Shown one piece after another: positions 1 to 7,356 of a DNA stretch of 9,984 bases (its first letter is position 1; the number at the start of each line of letters is the position of its first letter). Position numbers and translations under genes: made by a program. The notes beneath the pieces are model-generated. The model saw nothing but the letters and a program-made list of their open reading frames with translations, was not told the origin of the DNA and did not search any database. The stretch is from Omnitrophica WOR_2 bacterium GWA2_47_8 (GTDB taxonomy: Bacteria; Omnitrophota; Gorgyraeia; Zapsychrales; GWA2-47-8), in contig MHFY01000085.1 in NCBI GenBank assembly GCA_001805375.1, positions 3,369-13,352 on the forward strand, in the 5' to 3' direction.

Positions 1-138
1 TCTCCATTTTTTATCCACTTCCCTGTCAAACGACGTATATTTCAAGTTAAATTCGACAAATTCCAGATAGTCATCCATGGAAAGAATTTTAGGTTCCGGA
101 AGAGGCTCTTTAATTATAGGTAGTTTAAGTTTTTTCAT
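1..138 (-). CDS. Hypothetical small ORF, 5' part only (cut by left edge)
   Basis: This reading frame opens with ATG at 138-136 and stays open through 46 codons to the window edge. The visible protein begins MKKLKLPIIKEPLPEPKI and continues with an acidic-aromatic stretch containing MDDYLEFVEF and a basic tail. I see no signal peptide, membrane segment or catalytic motif. It lies in the same direction as the operon, 97 bases after the methyltransferase stop, just beyond a GC-rich structured block (146-225). No Shine-Dalgarno sequence is evident before the start; the preceding bases read CACCCGCTTCATAA. The lysine/proline-rich start followed by a short charged helix resembles small uncharacterised bacterial proteins, but the full length is unknown and no function can be given. 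Support comes from the open frame, the direction and the plausible composition. Confidence 0.5.
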   Translation of the reverse strand, partial: MKKLKLPIIKEPLPEPKILSMDDYLEFVEFNLKYTSFDREVDKKWR

Positions 139-145
139 TTATGAA

Positions 146-225
146 GCGGGTGGCCTGGAGGAGGGCTCCCAGCGCCGCCGAGCCATTAGGCCAAGGCGAT
201 GGGACACCGCAGGGACAGGACCCGC
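146..225. repeat. GC-rich 80-base imperfect palindrome (structured RNA or dispersed repeat)
   Basis: This block fills most of the gap between the methyltransferase and the small ORF at 1-138. By my count 59 of its 80 bases are G or C, while both flanks are AT-rich. Its ends pair perfectly, GCGGGT (146-151) with ACCCGC (220-225). The pairing extends on the minus strand by CCTG with CAGG across a two-base bulge. Inside are further possible pairs: GGCCT (152-156) with AGGCC (188-192), CTGG (155-158) with CCAG (169-172), and CCAT (183-186) with ATGG (199-202). Some of these exclude each other. GGGACA occurs twice (201-206, 212-217). There is no T-run after it on the minus strand, so it is not a classic terminator. 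It may be a branched RNA structure in the operon transcript or a dispersed repeat unit. Confidence 0.5.
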
Positions 226-234
226 GAATAAAAA

Positions 235-933
235 TTATCTTTCTATAGCTACAGGAGCTTTCTCAAGCAGATTCAACGTCTTTGAATTGACGAACGTGTA
301 GTCGCCTGTATAGCCGGCTTCTTTGAGGACCTCAACCCAGTCGTTCACGTGCAGGATCGTTGAGCCTAACACCGACCAGCTCTTAAATAATTTTTCACTC
401 TCTTTGTCAAAGAAGGAACCCAGCGTAATAAAACTTTTGCCCTTGCCCACGCGCTGGATCTCTTTTAAACAGGAAATCGCGTCCGCCAGCGTTAACGTAT
501 AGATAACGCCGATGGCGATCACAAAATCAAATTCCTGGTTCTTATAGGGAAACGTATGATAACGCCCCACGGTGATATCATTCTTCACCAACGGCATAGA
601 AGTTTCCGCCGCGTATTTTGACATTTCATAGCCCTTTAATTTCATCGTGGGGAATTTCTCGCGGAAATCGTGCAGGAGAAATCCTTTTTCCGGCCCGATC
701 TGCAGGAGCGCTGTCTTTTCATTGATCCCGTAATCTTCACACATCGTCTCCGCGATCTTTTTCCAGCGGCCGTCGTATTTAAACCCGCCGTACCCGTTAT
801 TGCGCTCGCCGTCGTAATACCCGACATCGCGGTACGAGGCGACAATTTTATTCTTGATCGTTCTGATACCTTCCCCGACCTCCCGGGGATTGGGCGGCTG
901 TGGGTAAGCCCTTAAAGCATTAAACTCTCGCAT
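235..933 (-). CDS. Class I SAM-dependent methyltransferase
   Basis: This is a 232-residue cytosolic enzyme with a Rossmann-type methyltransferase core. The SAM-binding glycine loop is at residues 75-86 (ALLQIGPEKGFL, with GPEKG in place of the usual GxGxG). An acidic residue after strand 2 is at E103 (GYEMS), and the motif-IV-like strand is at 136-147 (DFVIAIGVIYTL). The segment upstream of the core, GYGGFKYDGRWKKI (47-60), resembles methyltransferases I associate with surface-sugar gene clusters; this is recollection, not a search. The ATG at 933-931 overlaps the end of the preceding radical SAM gene by 14 bases. It has a good ribosome site (AGGAAG at 940-945, core about 8 bases from the start), so translational coupling is likely. 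The acceptor atom (O, N or C) cannot be read from the sequence. It is the last sizeable gene seen in the operon. Confidence 0.85.
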   Translation of the reverse strand: MREFNALRAYPQPPNPREVGEGIRTIKNKIVASYRDVGYYDGERNNGYGGFKYDGRWKKIAETMCEDYGINEKTALLQIGPEKGFLLHDFREKFPTMKLKGYEMSKYAAETSMPLVKNDITVGRYHTFPYKNQEFDFVIAIGVIYTLTLADAISCLKEIQRVGKGKSFITLGSFFDKESEKLFKSWSVLGSTILHVNDWVEVLKEAGYTGDYTFVNSKTLNLLEKAPVAIER

Positions 934-2827
934 GTGTCTCTTCCTTTCCTTTCGTGCCGTAGCTGTATTTTTCGCGTAAACTTTTCAAGAGATAATAAAC
1001 CTCATCCGGCCTGGATGGGAATTGGTCGACCAGGTCATTTAATTCAAATTGGGAAAAACGGTAGCGCCAGTATTCGGAATTTTCCAAAAGCGTCTTTGTC
1101 AGGTTACGGCGCTCGAGGGCCCGCTTGGTCTGTCCGAGCAGGATATAACCTAATGCCGCGAACAGCGTCATGTACGGGTTCTGCGGGTACGTGATGTGGA
1201 TGGCCTCGAGCCAGGAAACGAGCTTGGCGTGGTTGCCTTCCGGACGGAAATTCCTGTTATGGATATAATTCGATAAAAGATTGAACACGAACCAGATCTC
1301 CTTGATCTGGTCGCGCGACGGGACCTCGTCTTTGGGGATGGAAAAAACATCCAGCCCTAAGCGGATGCCCTTCATGGTCCGCAATTCGCGGCTGGCGGAA
1401 TCTTTGCTGGGATTGAATTCCGTGGCGGCCTTGCCGTCGTGCTTGAGGTTTTCCGACTGGACCGTCAGTTTGCTGGTGAACTGGAAGGCGGAGAACGCGG
1501 CCCAATCCACGTCCAGATCGCAGGAAAAATCATAGGTGTCCATCATCTCGCCGAAGGTCTCTTCGCCGAACAGGCCGATGATGTAATTCCCGCCCACAAA
1601 AATATCGGGGTACTCCCGCAACTTCACGGCGAATTCTTTTAAGGAATGCACGGACGCGGGTTTGCGCATCCGTTTGAGCATTTTGGGATTGCCGGATTCG
1701 ATCCCGATCCTGAATCCGATGCACCCCGAATCATGGATCAATTGCGCGATCCCATCGGTGATGGAACCGGCGATGAGGCCGTTGCCGGCCGCCCAGGTGA
1801 TCCCGTATTTTTTCCTTAAGACCGACATCCCCCCTAAAAGCTTGATCACTTCTTCACGCAGGCTCGTCGGCCCCAAAAAGTCATCGTCCAGTAATTCAAA
1901 ATGCGTGACCCCGCGCTTTTCGGTCAAATAGGTCAGCTCATCCAAAACATCCATGTACGGATACCCGCGCACGCCCGCGCCCATGAAGGTCGGCACGCCG
2001 CAGAACTTGCATTTCGCGCGGCAGCCGCGGTTAAGCTGAATGCCGGTAAATCTTTTGTCCTGCCCGACCATTCTTGAAAATGGATTTAACGAACCGACGT
2101 TGTTGTAATTTTCGATGGGGATGAGGTCGTAAACGCTGATCAGATTTCCGCTTAAGCTCACCACATCCGGCTGGCCTTCGGTTTCTAAAACTTCATTATT
2201 AAATTTAAAATAAATGCCCGGCGTTTCTTTGTGTTTGCCGGGTTCATTCAAAAGCTGGTCGAACAGGAAATTGATCTTGTTCTCGCCTTCGCTCACCGCC
2301 ACAAAATGGCAGACATCGTGCTTCAAATAATTTTCGTATTCATTGGTGGCGACCGGGCCGCCGGCCATCACGATGTATTTGCCCTTGTCCATAACGTGCT
2401 TAAGCACACCGGTCAGCGGGTGAGTGGATTTAAAAAGGTCGGTGGACACGCCGATGTTGGTGGCGCCGACGATGGACGGCTTGAAATCTTCCAGCCAGTC
2501 ATCCACGATGGAAAGCCAGTTCATCGGGTCAAAATTATCGTCCTCATTGATCCGTTTCAGGAATTCATAATTGAGGTCCAAGATCTTGACTTCGACGTTG
2601 CGGCCGCTGAGCGCCTTGGCCAGGCACTGCAGGCCGTTAGGCGGATAGGCGTAAAGCCCCTTGTTCTTGGCGATCTCCCTATTAAAAGCGTCCAGCTGCA
2701 GCTGCAGGGTCTGGATCAAGAGGACTTTGTTATTGGCGAGATACTTCCCGCGTAAACTTTCGGCGTACTGCGCTAATTTTTCGTTTGGTTTAGTCATGGG
2801 ATAAAAAGGCTTTTCCTTCGCCGGCAT
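920..2827 (-). CDS. Radical SAM protein with N-terminal cobalamin-binding-type domain
   Basis: The product has 635 residues. The N-terminal part, about residues 33-195, has the alternating strand/helix pattern of B12-binding domains in radical SAM enzymes. It contains YPPNGL (61-66), MAGGP (154-158) and SEGE (179-182). The radical SAM core follows with the cluster motif CRAKCKFC, cysteines C269, C273 and C276, which would hold a [4Fe-4S] cluster for SAM cleavage. LLDDDFLG (312-319) fits a following core strand. The C-terminal region after about residue 480 has no motif I recognise. No DxHxxG cobalamin-ligand motif is visible. The start is uncertain. ATG at 2827 overlaps the upstream SDR by 38 bases and has only a weak GGTG site; ATG at 2797 overlaps it by 8 bases and would remove ten residues. 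Many relatives methylate unactivated carbons or phosphorus, but others do different radical chemistry, so the substrate is unknown. Confidence 0.85.
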   Translation of the reverse strand: MPAKEKPFYPMTKPNEKLAQYAESLRGKYLANNKVLLIQTLQLQLDAFNREIAKNKGLYAYPPNGLQCLAKALSGRNVEVKILDLNYEFLKRINEDDNFDPMNWLSIVDDWLEDFKPSIVGATNIGVSTDLFKSTHPLTGVLKHVMDKGKYIVMAGGPVATNEYENYLKHDVCHFVAVSEGENKINFLFDQLLNEPGKHKETPGIYFKFNNEVLETEGQPDVVSLSGNLISVYDLIPIENYNNVGSLNPFSRMVGQDKRFTGIQLNRGCRAKCKFCGVPTFMGAGVRGYPYMDVLDELTYLTEKRGVTHFELLDDDFLGPTSLREEVIKLLGGMSVLRKKYGITWAAGNGLIAGSITDGIAQLIHDSGCIGFRIGIESGNPKMLKRMRKPASVHSLKEFAVKLREYPDIFVGGNYIIGLFGEETFGEMMDTYDFSCDLDVDWAAFSAFQFTSKLTVQSENLKHDGKAATEFNPSKDSASRELRTMKGIRLGLDVFSIPKDEVPSRDQIKEIWFVFNLLSNYIHNRNFRPEGNHAKLVSWLEAIHITYPQNPYMTLFAALGYILLGQTKRALERRNLTKTLLENSEYWRYRFSQFELNDLVDQFPSRPDEVYYLLKSLREKYSYGTKGKEETHARV

Positions 2828-3623
2828 CGATGGGCACCAGGCATCCGCCCATCATGGACGCGGCCTGGGAACACAGAAATAAAATTAAAGGAATGATCTC
2901 TTCCGCCTTGCCCATGATTTTGCGCGGGAGTTTTTCTTCGATAAATTTTTGAACGACTTCCGGTTTTTGTTTCTCCAAACGTTCCCAGGAATTTCCGGGC
3001 GCGTAAAAACCGCCGGGCAGAATTCCGGTGGCGATAATGCCGTTAGCGGCTAATTCGCGTCCTAACGTTCTCACATACGCGGCTAGGGCTGCCTTGGCGG
3101 TGTTGTATCCGACCGAGCCGGTCGCTTCGGTTGAGGCGATGGAACAGACGTGCACGAGGTTGCCGGCCTTGCGTTCGATCATCGACGGCACAACGAGTCT
3201 GTTTATTTCTGCCGCAACCGCGACATTGAGAGAAAATAATTTCAAGATATCATCAAATGATAAAAGAGGGTCGCGTAAACCCAACCCGCCGCCCACCACA
3301 TGCAGGACAACGTCCACCTGGCCCAAAAAATCCTGCGCTCTTTTAATTTCTTCTCGTAATTTTGCGGTATCGGTGAGGTCGAACGCGGACACCAAATGCT
3401 GGTCCGGATCTTTGCAGGCGAAGCGTACCTGGTCCAACTGCTCTTTGGAGCGCGCCATCAAAACCAACCGCGCGTTTTGATCGGCCAAGGCCTTGGCGCA
3501 GACCGAGCCTAAGCCCCGCGAAGCGCCGGTGATGATCACCCGCTTACCCTTCAGGTTAAAAAAGTCAGAGCGGCCGAGGCCGCTCTGGGTGCTTTGCTTT
3601 GTATCAATTTGTGAGGATTTCAT
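2790..3623 (-). CDS. Short-chain dehydrogenase/reductase (SDR), classical type
   Basis: This is a 277-residue NAD(P)-dependent oxidoreductase of the single-domain Rossmann type, expected to interconvert a hydroxyl and a carbonyl on a small substrate. The nucleotide-binding motif TGASRGLG is at residues 32-39. The usual NNAG motif is replaced by VVGGG (109-113). The likely active site is N133, S161, Y173 and K177 (YNTAK). The C-terminal part reads GGCLVPIDAGEG (259-270), matching the end of SDR folds where 'DGG' normally stands. The N-terminus is about 20 residues longer than usual, and no Shine-Dalgarno sequence is obvious before the ATG at 3623, so the true start is not certain. The 3' end overlaps the next gene, indicating co-translation. 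Cofactor choice is not settled, although the position after strand 2 carries R58 (MARS), which is compatible with NADP. Confidence 0.9.
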   Translation of the reverse strand: MKSSQIDTKQSTQSGLGRSDFFNLKGKRVIITGASRGLGSVCAKALADQNARLVLMARSKEQLDQVRFACKDPDQHLVSAFDLTDTAKLREEIKRAQDFLGQVDVVLHVVGGGLGLRDPLLSFDDILKLFSLNVAVAAEINRLVVPSMIERKAGNLVHVCSIASTEATGSVGYNTAKAALAAYVRTLGRELAANGIIATGILPGGFYAPGNSWERLEKQKPEVVQKFIEEKLPRKIMGKAEEIIPLILFLCSQAASMMGGCLVPIDAGEGKAFLSHD

Positions 3624-3645
3624 ATTACATTTTTTATGTTGTGTT

Positions 3646-3708
3646 CCTAAGCTCGTCCTGCTCGCTTAGGATGATTCGACGCGTATGGTAAAACGCGCGT
3701 CGAATCAT
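3646..3708. repeat. Adjacent double palindrome in the HemN-SDR gap
   Basis: Two hairpins lie back to back in the 90-base gap. CCTAAGC (3646-3652) pairs with GCTTAGG (3664-3670), leaving an 11-base loop. Immediately next to it ATGATTCGACGCG (3671-3683) pairs perfectly over 13 bases with CGCGTCGAATCAT (3696-3708), leaving a 12-base loop. A run of T residues follows on the plus strand (3708-3713), so only a plus-strand transcript would see a terminator-like form, and no plus-strand gene exists here. On the operon transcript the same stems form without a following U-run. They could slow exonucleases or lower expression of the downstream SDR. The perfect stem and the wrong-way T-run fit a dispersed palindromic intergenic element. 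Confidence 0.65.
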
Positions 3709-3713
3709 TTTTT

Positions 3714-5177
3714 CTACACCACCACTTTTTCCTTTCGGATGACCTTGCCGGACTCAATGTTGTGCATGTATTTGAGGTTCAATTTATCGAACACCAAACA
3801 CAGGTTGCGCAGGAAATAATTTCCGAAGTAGGTCACGGTGAAAGAATTTTCTTTCATCTGGATCGCGTTGATGCCTTCGAATTCTTTGAGCTCTTCGATC
3901 TCCTGGGCAAAGTATTTTTTGAAATCGATGTTATACAAATGGCTGAAATAATCATAGTTCACATGATAGTAGACCATGATCTTGTTCATGATATCGCGGC
4001 GGATCTCCAGGTCTTTATCCAGTTTATACCCGCGGACGACCGGAAATTTTCCCTCATCGATAAATTCAAAATAATCGGGAATATTATAGGAGCTGGCGAA
4101 ATAATATTCTCCGTAACGGCTCATGCCCGACGGCCCGATCGCGCAGACATCCGCGAAACGCCCCGGCGAATAACCCATCTGGTTCCTGAACAGGGTCTCT
4201 TTATATTTTGCCTGGGCGATCTCATCATTGGGTTTCGCGAAATGGTCCATCCCGACGCGGACATAACCGGCTTTCAAGAAGGCCGGGAATGAATCTTCCC
4301 ACATATAGGCCCTTTCAATAAGGCCGGGGATCTCTTCTATTTTCATCATGGCGTTATGTTTAAAAACATCCGGGCGGTTACCCAGGATGCTGAAGGCGAT
4401 GCGGTCCGGAGAAAGGCGGAACACGGTATCCAGTGTTTCCTTGAGCGACTCTCTTGTCTGCCGGGGCAGGCCGTAGATCAGGTCGAAGTTCACACCCTTA
4501 AACAAATGACGGGTCTTTAAAAGTTCCGCGATCTCTGCTTCGGTATGTTCACGGTTGACGGCCTTGCCGACCTGCGGCGCGAAATCCTGGATCCCGAACG
4601 AGATGCGGTTGACGCCTTTGCTGTGGAAGTGTTTGATCTTCTCCACGTCCGCGGTGCGCGGGTCAACTTCGATGGCGAATTCGTGGATCTTTTTAAGGTC
4701 GATAAAGGTGCCTATCTTATCCACCAAGCGGTCGAACAGGTCGATGGGCAGCCACGACGGTGTCCCGCCGCCCAAATGCAGTTCGTTGAAATTCGGTTTT
4801 AAACCGTGCTTTTTAAAGAGGGCCAGTAAAAGGTCCATCTCCTTGATCAGATAATTGACCATGGTCTCCATCTTGTCGCGGTCATGCGTGACCATCTGGT
4901 AGCATTGACAGAACCAGCATTGGATCTTGCAATAAGGAAAATGGACATAGAACTGGATCGGCAGTTCAGGGTTCCGGCTCAACACCTCGATGATGGCATT
5001 GCCGTAATCTTGGGATGAAAAACCTTCATACCAGGTCCCCGGCGACGGGTAAGCCGTAAAATAGGCGCTTTTAACGGACTGATATTCAACGATCAGGTCC
5101 TTATTAGGCGTGACCATTGACTCTTTCCAGCGGTCCTTGTCCAAGAATTCATCCGGTGATAGTACTGATAAGTTCAT
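3714..5177 (-). CDS. HemN-family radical SAM protein (oxygen-independent coproporphyrinogen III oxidase-like)
   Basis: This 487-residue protein matches the whole length of HemN rather than the shorter HemW. The cluster motif YCKIQCWFCQC gives C83, C87, C90 and C92, the CX3CX2CXC spacing typical of HemN. The SAM-binding GGGTP is at 136-140. Further HemN-like blocks follow in order: EVDPR, NRISFGIQDF, VNRE, DLIYGLPRQT, GMDHFAKPNDE, an IRRDIMNKIM helix, and a C-terminal segment ending NYFLRNLCLVFDKL. Authentic HemN decarboxylates the propionates of coproporphyrinogen III in heme synthesis. Here, however, the segment that in E. coli HemN reads HRNFQGYTT (recalled) is FRNQMGYSP, and no other heme gene is nearby. 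A recruited role in the cluster is therefore as likely as heme synthesis. The ATG at 5177 has a clear GGGAG site at 5186-5190, eight bases away. Confidence 0.85.
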   Translation of the reverse strand: MNLSVLSPDEFLDKDRWKESMVTPNKDLIVEYQSVKSAYFTAYPSPGTWYEGFSSQDYGNAIIEVLSRNPELPIQFYVHFPYCKIQCWFCQCYQMVTHDRDKMETMVNYLIKEMDLLLALFKKHGLKPNFNELHLGGGTPSWLPIDLFDRLVDKIGTFIDLKKIHEFAIEVDPRTADVEKIKHFHSKGVNRISFGIQDFAPQVGKAVNREHTEAEIAELLKTRHLFKGVNFDLIYGLPRQTRESLKETLDTVFRLSPDRIAFSILGNRPDVFKHNAMMKIEEIPGLIERAYMWEDSFPAFLKAGYVRVGMDHFAKPNDEIAQAKYKETLFRNQMGYSPGRFADVCAIGPSGMSRYGEYYFASSYNIPDYFEFIDEGKFPVVRGYKLDKDLEIRRDIMNKIMVYYHVNYDYFSHLYNIDFKKYFAQEIEELKEFEGINAIQMKENSFTVTYFGNYFLRNLCLVFDKLNLKYMHNIESGKVIRKEKVVV

Positions 5178-5213
5178 AATCTTTTCTCCCGTAGTTTGTT
5201 GTTAAATATTTTT

Positions 5214-7337
5214 CTATAAAACAATTTCAACTTTTTCGCCGAGATGCACGACCTCGGTTATCTTCGCGTCTTTTTTGCTGACCACCTTGTCCTCTTCCAA
5301 AGCCTGGGTCTCGCTGTCGGTCAAAGACAATCCGCCTTTGTCATGTTTCAAGTCCACCGGCGGGAAAACCTTAACGCCATTTTCATCAAATAATTCATAG
5401 AAGGCCGGTTCACCCCGGATATCAAAATGGTTTTTGACGAATTTCGTGGCGTCGCCGTAACAGGGGGCATCATCCACGGCCTTGTACGTCTTGCTGACCT
5501 TCTGCACCTTTTTATCTTTATTCTCCTCTTCCATATTGAAGGCGAATTTAAAATAATCCAGCCAGTCATATTGCAGCGTGAAGGTCGACCATTTCGGGCC
5601 GTTGGCATGCGCCATCACCGCTTCCTGGAACATGAACAGGTCCCTCAGCTCGTCTTTATCATATTCGATATTTTTTGATCGCAAGAAAGCGCCCACGGTC
5701 GCGAAAAGTTCCGGATAGAATTGGTCGCGCTTATAGAGAAGCTCCAGCGAGGTCGCCTGCGGCGGATCGTAACAGATCCCGCCGTAAGGTTCGGGTTCGA
5801 TCAAATGCGTTGTCCCGTCTTCTTGAACGCTCAAGGCGCGGTCTTTTAATTTTTCAAAGATCTTTTTGGTGGCGTTCAAATTTTGCTCATAGGCCATCCT
5901 TCTGAAGAATTTGCAGAATTCCATGATGTTGACACCGAATTCTTTGTTGAGATAGCGGAAGACAAAGAACGCGATCCGATCGTCATGGATACCGACGGTA
6001 AAGAAGCCCATGACAAAGGCCTCGACCCAATCTTCGCGCGACATGGTCGATGTGCTAATGACGATCTCCACACCCTCGCCGATCTTATAGGAGTCCACGC
6101 TCTTGGTATAGCCGCCGGTGGTCATGCGCCCCTCGAGCTTGTATTCCTTGACGCTCTTGGGCGACGACATCTCAGTGTTGGGAAAAAGGAATAACGGATA
6201 AATATAAATTTGATCGAATGTGCTGTTGCTCAAACATTGGTCGATCCCGCCCAGATACGAATCCAGGGTCTCCAAAGGCAGGGCCATGATCAATTCAGTA
6301 TAAGAATATAAACGTTTTTTGTGATACGCGTCGCGGACTTCTTCGTAGACGTCTCTCTTCATGTTAATGCGGTTGACGGCCTTTAAAACTTCCGGTTTGG
6401 TGCTCTGCAGGGTCAAGGTGACGCGGAAGCTGATCTCCGCTTCTCTTAAGATGTCGCCGATGGTGAGGACCTTGTTGGATGAATTCTTCACCCAGCTTAA
6501 GGAAACAAATTTCGGCACGCCGTATTTTTTCTTGCAATCTGAGAGCATCCGCGCGATCTGCACGTCCCTTTCATGGATCCCGAAATTGGCGTCGGTCATG
6601 GCGATGTAGCTGATCTCATTTTTCCCGATCCATTCGATCTCCTGCGCGATCCGTTCCATGGAATTGTAGCGGATCTTGCGGGAGGCATAATTTCCCCAGG
6701 TGCAGAAGGTGCAGGTGAACGGACAGCCGCGGTTGGTCTCCCAAATGATCCCGGAGAACCGTTCGCGCTGCTTGTTATACATCTCATCGAAGGTGCCGTC
6801 CAGGAAAGGCGACGGCAAGTCCGGCATGTTCAAGATCTCTTCATGTTCACAGTACACGACCTTTCCGGTCTCACGTTCGCGGTAGATAACGCCCGGGATA
6901 TCGTCGAACTTTTTTCCTTCGTCATGATATTTGAGCATGGAGATAAAGGCCTCTTCGCCTTCGCCGGTGGTGATCGCGTCGATGTAGGGATTTTGTTCGA
7001 AGAAAGGGCCGACCAGTTCCGCGTCTTTGGCAATGGACGGGCCGCCGGTCATGATCAAGGCCTTGGGGAATTTTTTTCTTACTTCCTGAGCGACCGCCAT
7101 CCCCAAATTCATGTTCCATAACGAGCAATTGATCCCAATGGCGAAGATCTCGCCTAATGAATCGACCAATCCCTTCGGATCATTGGTGCGGCCGAAAATA
7201 ATATCGCCGATGTCGTACTTCTTTAAAAATTCTTTTTCCAACTTCAGGCGCGAGACCAATAACCCCGCGGCCAAAGGCAGAAGGTCAAGATTTGACCCGG
7301 TCCCGAATTGAACGACATAAATTTTTGGTTTGCTCAT
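5214..7337 (-). CDS. Radical SAM protein with N-terminal cobalamin-binding-type domain, long C-terminal region
   Basis: The product has 707 residues. Residues about 1-140 form a Rossmann-like B12-binding-type domain with MTGGP (96-100) and TTGEGEEAF (123-131). It contains no histidine before residue 138, so a histidine-ligated, DxHxxG mode of cobalamin binding is excluded. The radical SAM core begins near residue 197, where TNRGCPFTCTFC carries C205, C209 and C212 as cluster ligands. It continues through AMTDANFGIHERD (246-258), a typical strand-2 segment. After about residue 450 comes a C-terminal extension of more than 200 residues with a lysine/glutamate-rich linker (EEENKDKKVQKV) and a beta-rich end; I do not recognise it. 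The start is well supported: GGAGGAG at 7345-7351 lies seven bases before ATG. A 36-base gap separates it from the HemN-like gene. The substrate is unknown; radical methylation or another C-C, C-P or C-S bond reaction are all possible. Confidence 0.85.
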   Translation of the reverse strand: MSKPKIYVVQFGTGSNLDLLPLAAGLLVSRLKLEKEFLKKYDIGDIIFGRTNDPKGLVDSLGEIFAIGINCSLWNMNLGMAVAQEVRKKFPKALIMTGGPSIAKDAELVGPFFEQNPYIDAITTGEGEEAFISMLKYHDEGKKFDDIPGVIYRERETGKVVYCEHEEILNMPDLPSPFLDGTFDEMYNKQRERFSGIIWETNRGCPFTCTFCTWGNYASRKIRYNSMERIAQEIEWIGKNEISYIAMTDANFGIHERDVQIARMLSDCKKKYGVPKFVSLSWVKNSSNKVLTIGDILREAEISFRVTLTLQSTKPEVLKAVNRINMKRDVYEEVRDAYHKKRLYSYTELIMALPLETLDSYLGGIDQCLSNSTFDQIYIYPLFLFPNTEMSSPKSVKEYKLEGRMTTGGYTKSVDSYKIGEGVEIVISTSTMSREDWVEAFVMGFFTVGIHDDRIAFFVFRYLNKEFGVNIMEFCKFFRRMAYEQNLNATKKIFEKLKDRALSVQEDGTTHLIEPEPYGGICYDPPQATSLELLYKRDQFYPELFATVGAFLRSKNIEYDKDELRDLFMFQEAVMAHANGPKWSTFTLQYDWLDYFKFAFNMEEENKDKKVQKVSKTYKAVDDAPCYGDATKFVKNHFDIRGEPAFYELFDENGVKVFPPVDLKHDKGGLSLTDSETQALEEDKVVSKKDAKITEVVHLGEKVEIVL

Positions 7338-7356
7338 AAAGAAACTCCTCCAATTT

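Noticed and set aside
226..262. Possible promoter for the small ORF (TATAGA / GATAAT-like boxes on the minus strand)
   Set aside because: AT-rich hexamers are present, but spacing from the only -35-like TTGAGA is 13 or 21 bases, both poor, and it lies in the end of the methyltransferase gene.
77..301. Plus-strand ORF of 74 codons spanning the GC-rich block
   Set aside because: It overlaps the small minus-strand ORF, the palindrome and the end of the methyltransferase gene; its middle is low-complexity Arg/Gly translation of the GC-rich block.
2231..2755. 174-codon open frame on the plus strand
   Set aside because: It lies entirely antisense to the cobalamin-type radical SAM gene, whose frame shows clear family motifs; the plus-strand translation has no recognisable motif and reflects codon bias of the real gene.
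3634..3708. 24-codon ORF on the minus strand (ATG at 3708, TAA at 3636-3634) filling the HemN-SDR gap
   Set aside because: Its sequence is made almost wholly of the two palindromes, its start lies in a stem arm, and no ribosome site precedes it; chance is the simpler explanation.
3671..3713. Rho-independent terminator
   Set aside because: The stem followed by T residues reads as a terminator only on the plus strand, where there is no gene; on the operon strand the U-run is missing.
3762..4292. 176-codon open frame on the plus strand
   Set aside because: It is antisense to the HemN-like gene within a well-conserved C-terminal region and has no independent ribosome site or motif.
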